From Aliterella atlantica CENA595 (GTDB taxonomy: Bacteria > Cyanobacteriota > Cyanobacteriia > Cyanobacteriales > Chroococcidiopsidaceae), in assembly GCF_000952155.1 (NCBI RefSeq), contig NZ_JYON01000010.1, positions 62,001 to 126,000 on the forward strand: a stretch of DNA of 64,000 nt, written 5' to 3'. Shown here in pieces: positions 57,990 to 64,000 of this stretch; within the stretch, counting starts at the first letter, position 1, and every line of letters begins with the position of its first letter. The position numbers and the translations under genes are program-made. The notes below the pieces were generated by a model that worked only from the letters and a program-made list of their open reading frames with translations, was not told where the DNA came from and ran no database searches.

Positions 57990-58954
57990 GCGAAGATCGA
58001 GACATTATTCCCCTCGACCAATGTCAGATGTTGCCGATCGCTAGTTCTCCTTTACCTAGCCAGAAACTAACGATCGCCAACGATTATCTCCAGAATATAT
58101 ACAGGCGGGTAGCTTTAGTCACAGTCACAATTCCTTGTCTGGGTGTAGTAGCCGCAATCGAACTACTTTGGAATTTAGGCATTGGTGCAGTAGAAATTGG
58201 GTTATTGCTGGGTATGTACGCTGTAACTACCTTTGGGGTGGAAGTAGGTTTTCATCGCCACTTCTCACACCATGCCTTTCAAACTACTACTAGCATCAAA
58301 GTTATTCTCGCCATCCTAGGCGCGATGGCAGCGCAAGGTGGAGTAGTTTACTGGGTAGCGCATCACCGCCGCCACCATCAATATGCTGACGTGCCTGGCG
58401 ATCCGCATTCACCACACCTACATGAAAATAGCCTGCGCGGCTTATGGCACGCGCATCTAGGCTGGACGTTAAATGGTGAAGTAACAAACTCAATGGTCTT
58501 TGCTAGAGACTTATTGCGCGATCCAGTTATTGCCAAAGTCAATCAGTTGCAACAAGTTTGGGTAATTTTAGGTCTGGCTATTCCTACTATCATTGGTGGT
58601 TTACTAACAATGACATGGATGGGAGCTTTCGAGGGCTTGATTTGGGGAGGATTAGTGCGAATTTTTCTCGCCCACCAAGTTATTAACAGCACCAACTCGA
58701 TTTGTCATCTTTATGGTAGCCGTCCCTTTGATAGTAGCGATCGCAGTGCCAACAACCTCTGGCTAGCTATCCCAAGTTGGGGACAATCGTGGCACAACAA
58801 CCATCATGCTTTCCCTAATTCAGCAGTTGTCGGACTAGATTGGTGGCAAATTGACTTAGGTGGCTGGGTAATTAGGCTACTAGAAAAATCGGGTTTAGCT
58901 TGGAACGTCAAAGTACCGACAGCAAGCTTAATAGAGGCAAAAAGAAGTATTTAA
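57986..58954 (+). CDS. Membrane fatty acid desaturase
   Basis: A 322-residue integral-membrane di-iron desaturase. Three histidine boxes are intact: FHRHFSHH (HxxxxH), AHHRRHHQY (HxxHH type) and WHNNHHAFPN. About four membrane helices surround them. It belongs to the acyl-lipid/acyl-CoA delta-9-like group, but lying between FAAL and ACP it probably acts on the ACP-bound chain, as JamB does in jamaicamide biosynthesis. It could form a cis double bond or a terminal alkene/alkyne; sequence alone does not say. It is coupled to the FAAL gene by a 4-bp ATGA overlap. Confidence 0.9.
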   Translation: MSEDRDIIPLDQCQMLPIASSPLPSQKLTIANDYLQNIYRRVALVTVTIPCLGVVAAIELLWNLGIGAVEIGLLLGMYAVTTFGVEVGFHRHFSHHAFQTTTSIKVILAILGAMAAQGGVVYWVAHHRRHHQYADVPGDPHSPHLHENSLRGLWHAHLGWTLNGEVTNSMVFARDLLRDPVIAKVNQLQQVWVILGLAIPTIIGGLLTMTWMGAFEGLIWGGLVRIFLAHQVINSTNSICHLYGSRPFDSSDRSANNLWLAIPSWGQSWHNNHHAFPNSAVVGLDWWQIDLGGWVIRLLEKSGLAWNVKVPTASLIEAKRSI

Positions 58955-59025
58955 CAAGGTAATAGATTACGCCCAGATTTCAAGAGGGCGATCGCAAAAA
59001 CCAATTGGATTGAGGAATCTAAAAA

Positions 59026-59322
59026 ATGGAAGTTCAGAATCTTGCAGTTAACGAGATGGTAGATAGTGCTGCCAAACTGCCCGCAGCAGCAGAAATTCAA
59101 GATTGGATCGTCAATTACTTAGCAGATTTATTAGAAATAGAACCGGATGAAGTAGATGTAACTATTCCTTTCGATCGCTACGGTTTAGATTCATCAGCAG
59201 CAGTAGGTATGACTGGCGATTTGGAAACTTGGTTAGGCAGAGAACTCGATCCCACTCTTTTGTACGATTACCCCACAGTTGAAGCTTTAGTACAGCATAT
59301 TAGTTCGCAATCTCGCTCTTGA
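59026..59322 (+). CDS. Acyl carrier protein (loading ACP)
   Basis: A 98-residue single-domain carrier protein. DRYGLDSSAAVGMTGDLE carries the phosphopantetheine Ser in GLDSS (DSL-type); AEIQDWIVNYLADLLEIEPD precedes it and LLYDYPTVEALVQHIS closes the fold. The short stretch before (MVDSAAKLPAA) may be a docking tail. Its place after FAAL and desaturase matches the starter ACP of JamC-like systems, so it likely holds the fatty chain during desaturation and the following di-iron step. Confidence 0.93.
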   Translation: MEVQNLAVNEMVDSAAKLPAAAEIQDWIVNYLADLLEIEPDEVDVTIPFDRYGLDSSAAVGMTGDLETWLGRELDPTLLYDYPTVEALVQHISSQSRS

Positions 59323-59364
59323 ACGCCAAAAAACTAGCAACTACCAGTATTTTGAGAGAAACCA

Positions 59365-60777
59365 ATGATAGCGACAAACTTAGAGTCAAAAGTCCAATTT
59401 CCACCGCGCACAGAACCACCGCAAACAAAGCACGCCAAGATCGTCGAGAGAACTTATCACAACAACAAAGACTCAGATTACACTGAGAAACTCAAAGAAT
59501 TAGGCGAAAATTTCAACTACGCTAGCAACAGCAACTATTATTGGAGCAATCCCGACCTTTCGCTGTTGTATGGAACTCCGCTTTATGATGCTGTTTCACC
59601 TAGCCAAAAACTAGCTCTCAACCATCTTTATTGGGTTGGCAACTACAACCACACAGCAGTCAGCGAAGCAACGACCAGCATCTACAACATGGTGACTACA
59701 GGAGTATTCCGCGCCGTTGGCGGTTACGATACTCTGTGCGACGAACTAGAATTTGAAACCGAACAGGAAAGCCACCACATTCGTACCTTTCAAAGAATTG
59801 GTTTCAAGACAAAGATGGCTATAGTGGGTAAAACCATCTTGGGAAATTCCCTGTATGGCACAACCAGTAAAGAAGATAGTAGTTGGGTAAAACGTTTAAC
59901 CCCTCAGCCAATCCGCGAGTTTTTCGTTTCCAGTCAAGGGAGTTCGCCCTATACAATTTACCGAGATAGTGCCTTAAGTGCGATCGCTAAAACAATGCTG
60001 GGCGACAAAAAACAGTATTATTCCCAGTATCTCAAAGACTTAGATGCCAGAGGCGAACCAGTACCCGCACCAGCAGATGGTTTGGGAGGCAGAATCGCCG
60101 CCCGTCATTGGTTGCGCTTCTTTACCATTCACTGGGGCATATCGCCATTTATGGCGTGTCAGTATTACTCTTTGCGCTACACAGCTAACGCCATTCTCAA
60201 AAACCAAGAATATCCCTACGTTAGGTATTTTCGCGAGTTAGAGCATAAAGGCGAATACATCCCCACACCAACGGCTGTTTCCAACTATCACTTATTGGAC
60301 GAGGCTTTTCACACCACGATCTCGCAGACGATCGCCAAAGATATGTATAAAGATTTCCCCAAACCAACAGCATACGAGAAATTCGTAGCAGGTCAGGCAA
60401 TCTACATGATGCAGCGCAATCTATTGAGCGGTTTATCTGGCGTATTTCCAGGTCGATGCGTCTACGACGACCCTATGTTGATGGTCTTTTTCCTCAAGTT
60501 ATTAAAGTCGCCCTTATTTGGGATGGAAACCAAAGAAGCACTCAACTGGATGGAACAATGTTTCTGCCAAGAACACGAAGGCTTCAACGTCGCTCTCAAG
60601 TATCATGCCAGCCTTCTAGAATCGATGCGGAAATTATTTGGTCGCCTAGATTACCAATGGCAGATCAACCGCGAGATGGGTGTAATGGCAGCAGGCGGTT
60701 CAATTAGCAAAGCCCTTGAAAACAACCATAAGACATTCAAAGAATTCTCCCAAACAGTCCTAGCACAAGAAAGCTAG
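59365..60777 (+). CDS. CylC/AurF-like di-iron oxygenase or halogenase
   Basis: A 470-residue ferritin-like protein. Candidate iron ligands are Glu101 (AVSEATTS), the ExxH at Glu135/His138 (EQESHH) and the ExxH at Glu313/His316 (DEAFH). Length and spacing suit the AurF-like N-oxygenase / CylC dimetal-carboxylate halogenase group. In cylindrocyclophane, columbamide and related pathways CylC-type enzymes chlorinate an unactivated carbon of an ACP-bound fatty chain; the FAAL-ACP context here matches that. Oxidation (hydroxylation or N-oxygenation) is the main alternative. It lies 42 bp after the ACP gene. Confidence 0.75.
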   Translation: MIATNLESKVQFPPRTEPPQTKHAKIVERTYHNNKDSDYTEKLKELGENFNYASNSNYYWSNPDLSLLYGTPLYDAVSPSQKLALNHLYWVGNYNHTAVSEATTSIYNMVTTGVFRAVGGYDTLCDELEFETEQESHHIRTFQRIGFKTKMAIVGKTILGNSLYGTTSKEDSSWVKRLTPQPIREFFVSSQGSSPYTIYRDSALSAIAKTMLGDKKQYYSQYLKDLDARGEPVPAPADGLGGRIAARHWLRFFTIHWGISPFMACQYYSLRYTANAILKNQEYPYVRYFRELEHKGEYIPTPTAVSNYHLLDEAFHTTISQTIAKDMYKDFPKPTAYEKFVAGQAIYMMQRNLLSGLSGVFPGRCVYDDPMLMVFFLKLLKSPLFGMETKEALNWMEQCFCQEHEGFNVALKYHASLLESMRKLFGRLDYQWQINREMGVMAAGGSISKALENNHKTFKEFSQTVLAQES

Positions 60778-60877
60778 AAAAGAGAGACAAAGAGGACAAA
60801 GGGGATGAGGGGATTGATAGCGCAATCTCCAACTCAAAACTTAAAACTATTCCCTCCTCTCCTCCCTCCCCTGCTCT

Positions 60878-60912
60878 AATTACGAATTACGAATTACGAA
60901 TTACGAATTAGA
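60878..60912. repeat. ATTACGA heptamer tandem repeat
   Basis: Four to five units of AATTACG (reverse complement of the trpF-end repeat). It lies between the di-iron gene and the PKS gene, in a leader otherwise rich in short tandem repeats (GAGACAAAGAGGACAAAGGG). Confidence 0.85.
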
Positions 60913-60948
60913 CCACTCCCGATCCCCCTGTAATCCCCCCTCTTCAAC

Positions 60949-63489
60949 ATGGAACCTATCGCAATTGTGGGCATTGGTTGCCGCTTTCCTCAAGCACAAA
61001 ATCCTGAAGCATTTTGGCAACTATTACGTAATGGCAAATCTACCATTGCCGAAGTGCCGAAAGACCGCTGGGACATCGATCGCTTCTACCATCCGAGTGC
61101 AGACACGCCAGGAAAAATGAATACCCGTTGGGGTGGTTTTATCGAGCAGGTAGATCGCTTTGATGCCGAGTTTTTCGGTATTTCTGCTGATGAAGTCGAG
61201 CATTCCGATCCCCAACAACGACTGTTTTTAGAGGTCGCTTGGGAAGCACTAGAAAATGCCTCAATAGTGCCAACTAGCTTGGCTGGCAGCCAAACAGGTG
61301 TATTTATCGGTCTTTGCACTGTAGACTACCATCGCTTGCTGTATAAAAATTTCTCTCAAATTGGACTGTATAGCGGTACGGGGACAACTCCTTGCATTAC
61401 CGCTAACCGCTTATCTTATTTGTTGGATTTGCACGGTCCTAGTATGGCGGTAGATACGGCTTGCTCATCTTCTCTAGTTACAGTCCACTTGGCTTGTCAA
61501 AGTCTGCGTAGCCGAGAATCAAATCTGTGCCTAGCAGGAGGAGTAAACTTAATTTTGTCTCCAGACTCGACTATTTCCTCTTCCCAAACACGCCTACTAT
61601 CGACTGAAGGACGTTGCAAAACTTTTGATGCTAGTGCTGATGGTTATGTTCGAGGCGAAGGGTGTGGAGTAATTGTCCTCAAACGCTTGAGCGATGCTGT
61701 CAAAGATGGAGATAATATTCTGGCTTTAGTTAGAGGTTCGGCTGTTAACCAAGATGGATTGAGCAATAGTTTAACCTCGCCTAACGGACTTGCACAGCAG
61801 TCAGTGATTCGCCAAGCTTTGGCAAATGGCAACGTGCAACCATCAGAAATTAACTATATCGACGCTCACGCTGTCGGCACATCTATCGGCGATGCGATCG
61901 AGTTTAAAGCTTTAAAAGCCGTGTTGATGGAGGGTAGAGAACTGAACCAACCTTGTTTGATTGGTTCAGTCAAAACAAATATTGGGCATTTGGAAGCTGC
62001 TGGCGGCATATCTGCATTAATTAAGGTAGTTCTGTCTTTGCAACACGAGGAAATACCGCCTCATCTGCATCTGGAGCAGCTTAATCCTTATATTTCCCTA
62101 GAAAACACGCCAATTTCGATTCCTACAGAGTTGCAACCTTGGTATCGTGGCAAACGAAGTCGTTTAGCTGGAGTTAGTGCTTTTGGTTTTGGTGGAACTA
62201 ACGCTCACGTAGTTTTAGAAGAAGCACCTGTAAATTCAACCATATGCAGAGATACAGGCGATCGCCCAAGTCATGCCCTCGCTCTATCAGCAAAAAGCGA
62301 ATTGGCATTGCGATCGCTAGCAAAACGTTATGAAGCTTATCTAGCTACTCATCCTGAAGCTTCTCTCGCCGATATCTGCTATACAGCCAATACTGGGCGG
62401 ACTCATTTTGAACACCGTGTTTGTATTGTGGCTGAATCTATTGCCCAGTTGCGCCAACAATTGAGTGCTTTTATTGCTCTTAAGGAAACTACCGGATTAT
62501 TTAAAGGTAAAGTCAAAGGCAGAAAGCGCCCCAAAATTGTCTTTTTATTCCCTAACGATGATGTCAGCGTACCCGATTTAGGGTGGCAGTTGTATCAAAC
62601 CCAACCTACATTCCGTCAAGAAGTCGATCGCTGTGCCGCTATTTTGCAACCAGATGTGGAAACATCTTTTTTGGAAATGCTGCATCCGGCTATTAGCGAT
62701 CGCAATGACTTAGCTGTATTTACTGTAGAGTATGCCCTAGCCCAATTGTGGCAATCTTGGGGTATCAAACCCAAGACGGTTATGGGGTACGGCGTGGGTG
62801 AATACGTGGCTGCTTGCATTGCTGGAGTATTTAGCCTGGAAGATGCGATCGCTCTTGTTGCTGCTTGCACTCAACTACAAGCAGCTAACTTGCCAGAGGA
62901 GACAAAGATCGAAGCTTTTGCCAATGTTGCCAAACAAGTAACCTACAAACTTCCCCAAACTCCCCTAATTTCTAGTTTGACTGGCGAATTGATTGCTGAC
63001 GAAATCGCAAATCCTGAATATTGGTGCAAGCATTTGTACCAGCCAGGAAAAATTACTGCCGAGACAGGCGACTGCTTGTTTTTGGTACTTGCCTCTCTTT
63101 TACCAGAGATGGGAGATTACCTATCTAATTGGGGAGAACAAGGAGATGCTTGGCAAGCAATTGGCTCTAGTTTAGGAGAGTTGTTCGTACGCGGTGCAGC
63201 TATTGACTGGCTGAGTTTTGACTGCAATTATATTCGCCGTCGTTTGCAACTGCCAACTTATCCATTTCAGCGTCAGCGTTACTGGTTTAAAACTCCGGAA
63301 AACGGACATCAAGAAGAAATCGCTTGGCAGCAAATGAGTCAAACCCAGTATGTTAACCCCCAATTGACAGAAGAGCAACATATTGCTCAGTTGTTAAAGG
63401 AGACTGGCAACTTTTCTGAGGCGCAAATGAAGTTAGTGCCAGAACTTTTAGAAATATTAGCTCAACAACGCAGACAGTTAAGTAGTTGA
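60949..63489 (+). CDS. Type I PKS: ketosynthase with degenerate acyltransferase domain
   Basis: An 846-residue protein. Residues ~1-430 are a full ketosynthase: DTACSSSLV (Cys172), DAHAVGTSIGDAIE (His307; usual text is HGTGT.LGDPIE) and KTNIGHLEAAGG (His347). Residues ~528-700 resemble an acyltransferase, but GQGSQ reads FPNDDVSVPDLG, the catalytic GHSxGE reads GYGVGE (Ser to Gly615), and the central segment with the catalytic His is missing. It is therefore an inactive, shortened AT. It ends with a post-AT linker (LPTYPFQRQRYW) and an ACP/docking-like tail (LKETGNFSEAQMKLVPELLE). It should act with a separate AT or malonyl supply. Confidence 0.92.
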   Translation: MEPIAIVGIGCRFPQAQNPEAFWQLLRNGKSTIAEVPKDRWDIDRFYHPSADTPGKMNTRWGGFIEQVDRFDAEFFGISADEVEHSDPQQRLFLEVAWEALENASIVPTSLAGSQTGVFIGLCTVDYHRLLYKNFSQIGLYSGTGTTPCITANRLSYLLDLHGPSMAVDTACSSSLVTVHLACQSLRSRESNLCLAGGVNLILSPDSTISSSQTRLLSTEGRCKTFDASADGYVRGEGCGVIVLKRLSDAVKDGDNILALVRGSAVNQDGLSNSLTSPNGLAQQSVIRQALANGNVQPSEINYIDAHAVGTSIGDAIEFKALKAVLMEGRELNQPCLIGSVKTNIGHLEAAGGISALIKVVLSLQHEEIPPHLHLEQLNPYISLENTPISIPTELQPWYRGKRSRLAGVSAFGFGGTNAHVVLEEAPVNSTICRDTGDRPSHALALSAKSELALRSLAKRYEAYLATHPEASLADICYTANTGRTHFEHRVCIVAESIAQLRQQLSAFIALKETTGLFKGKVKGRKRPKIVFLFPNDDVSVPDLGWQLYQTQPTFRQEVDRCAAILQPDVETSFLEMLHPAISDRNDLAVFTVEYALAQLWQSWGIKPKTVMGYGVGEYVAACIAGVFSLEDAIALVAACTQLQAANLPEETKIEAFANVAKQVTYKLPQTPLISSLTGELIADEIANPEYWCKHLYQPGKITAETGDCLFLVLASLLPEMGDYLSNWGEQGDAWQAIGSSLGELFVRGAAIDWLSFDCNYIRRRLQLPTYPFQRQRYWFKTPENGHQEEIAWQQMSQTQYVNPQLTEEQHIAQLLKETGNFSEAQMKLVPELLEILAQQRRQLSS

Positions 63490-63491
63490 GA

Positions 63492-63512
63492 GTAAGGGCG
63501 TGCAGCCCTTAC
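63492..63512. repeat. Hairpin repeat between PKS and ACP genes
   Basis: GTAAGGGC, 5-nt loop GTGCA, GCCCTTAC. It lies 3-23 bp after the PKS stop and could trim or stabilise the mRNA between cistrons. Confidence 0.8.
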
Positions 63513-63544
63513 ATATTGCATTGCAGCCCATAGGAGCAAACATT

Positions 63545-63838
63545 TTGGAAGAACAACTTACCGCAAAACAGATGAACGCAGAGGAGGTTCAAGATTGGTT
63601 GGCAAACCAAATTGCCGAACAGTTGGGAACTGATGCTGATGAAATTGATATCCGCGTACCTTTCGATAGCTACGGCTTAGATTCCGTACAGGCGATGAGC
63701 ATTGCTAACTTTGGCAAACAACATTTGGGGTTAAATATTTCGCCCTTGGTGATGTGGAATTATCCCAATATCGAATCGCTGTCTCAATTTTTGGCTGAAG
63801 AACTAGCTCAAGCAAACTTAGAAACTTTTGAGATATGA
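63545..63838 (+). CDS. Acyl carrier protein (second)
   Basis: A carrier protein of 97 residues if started at TTG 63545 (MEEQLTAKQMNAEEV), where AGGAG sits 8 nt upstream (63532-63536). ATG 63572 (MNAEEVQDW) is the alternative with weaker spacing; further upstream codons fall in the hairpin repeat. DSYGLDSVQAMSIANFG carries the phosphopantetheine Ser, and LVMWNYPNIESLSQFLAEEL is typical. It probably receives the extension unit for the KS. Its stop overlaps the next gene's ATG (ATGA). Confidence 0.9.
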   Translation: MEEQLTAKQMNAEEVQDWLANQIAEQLGTDADEIDIRVPFDSYGLDSVQAMSIANFGKQHLGLNISPLVMWNYPNIESLSQFLAEELAQANLETFEI

Positions 63839-64000
63839 ATGCAGCAGAACTTTTGACTAACCTAACCGAGCAAGGCGTTAAGTTGTGGGCTGATAATGAC
63901 AAGTTGCGGATTAATTCGCCTAAAGGAATTTTGACACCACAACTGCAAGCAGATATCGCCGCTAGTAAAACAGAAATTCTCACCTTACTGCGCGATCGCT
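63835..64000 (+). CDS. NRPS (or PKS/NRPS) protein, N-terminal TubC-type docking domain; cut by right edge
   Basis: ATG 63835 overlaps the ACP stop. The 55 visible residues include TEQGVKLWADNDKLRINSPK, GILTPQLQADIAASKTEI and LTLLRDR, matching the TubC_N docking domain found at the N terminus of NRPS and hybrid proteins. The gene continues past 64000, so a condensation module and more of the pathway lie outside this window. This implies the lipid chain is passed to an amino acid-loading module. Confidence 0.85.
   Translation, partial: MNAAELLTNLTEQGVKLWADNDKLRINSPKGILTPQLQADIAASKTEILTLLRDR

Overview
This window comes from a cyanobacterial chromosome. The evidence is a photosystem I subunit (psaK), the cyanobacteria-specific alkane pair acyl-ACP reductase and aldehyde-deformylating oxygenase, an SLH-domain iron-uptake porin, DUF3143 and DUF4112 proteins, isiB flavodoxin, and very frequent copies of the octamer GCGATCGC (HIP1). 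Gene content resembles a Chroococcidiopsis/Gloeocapsa/Nostoc-type genome, but the genus is my inference. I see no rRNA, tRNA or CRISPR array.

Layout. 1-7.7 kb: porin (cut by the left edge), SPOR protein, mnmA, sat, a Tat-signal caspase-like protein that lacks its catalytic pair, and a J-domain protein. 7.8-10.1 kb: a small accessory patch with a DUF1778 fragment, an R2K ATP-grasp protein and a DUF1778/GNAT toxin-antitoxin pair, bracketed by uppS and a decayed copy of its 3' end. 10.2-26.5 kb: mostly core genes (uppS, cdaA, lysA, rimI, clpC, site-2 protease, psaK, trpF, folE, an SDR, accA, aar, ado, an ABC permease). 26.5-30.3 kb: a hydrolase and an iron-stress-type operon (cupin, isiB, a methyltransferase broken by one amber codon, isiC-like hydrolase) with a Fur-box-like site upstream. 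30.9-36.7 kb: membrane proteins, thrC and conserved unknowns.

36.995-42.441 kb holds the strongest candidate for an undescribed system. It has three tightly packed genes: a winged-helix-like protein, an ORC/BrxD-like AAA ATPase, and one 870-residue protein joining a DEDDy 3'-5' exonuclease, a Cas4/RecB-type nuclease with a cysteine cluster, and an FtsK/HerA-class motor. All catalytic motifs look intact. I infer a DNA-processing or anti-phage role.

42.4-54.2 kb: cytochrome b561-like protein, azoreductase, an orphan ParA, a GxxExxY gene boxed by a perfect 31-bp inverted repeat, an HtrA-type protease, an M28 lipoprotein peptidase, and a type I secretion set (PPIase, peptidase-like ABC transporter, HlyD) with a four-helix-bundle (IVP) gene inside it. 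54.2-56.1 kb is a long A+T-rich gap with an IS630 remnant.

56.157 kb to the right edge is the start of a lipid-primed PKS/NRPS cluster: fatty acyl-AMP ligase, membrane desaturase, ACP, CylC/AurF-like di-iron enzyme, a ketosynthase with a wrecked acyltransferase domain, a second ACP, and the TubC-type docking domain of a following NRPS protein. The expected flow is fatty acid activation, loading on ACP, desaturation, di-iron halogenation or oxidation, one extension, then hand-over to an NRPS; the product is probably a modified lipopeptide.

A recurrent theme is that dispersed repeats sit on gene 3' ends and supply the stop codon and last residues of several genes (sat, rimI, trpF, site-2 protease, parA, ABC transporter).
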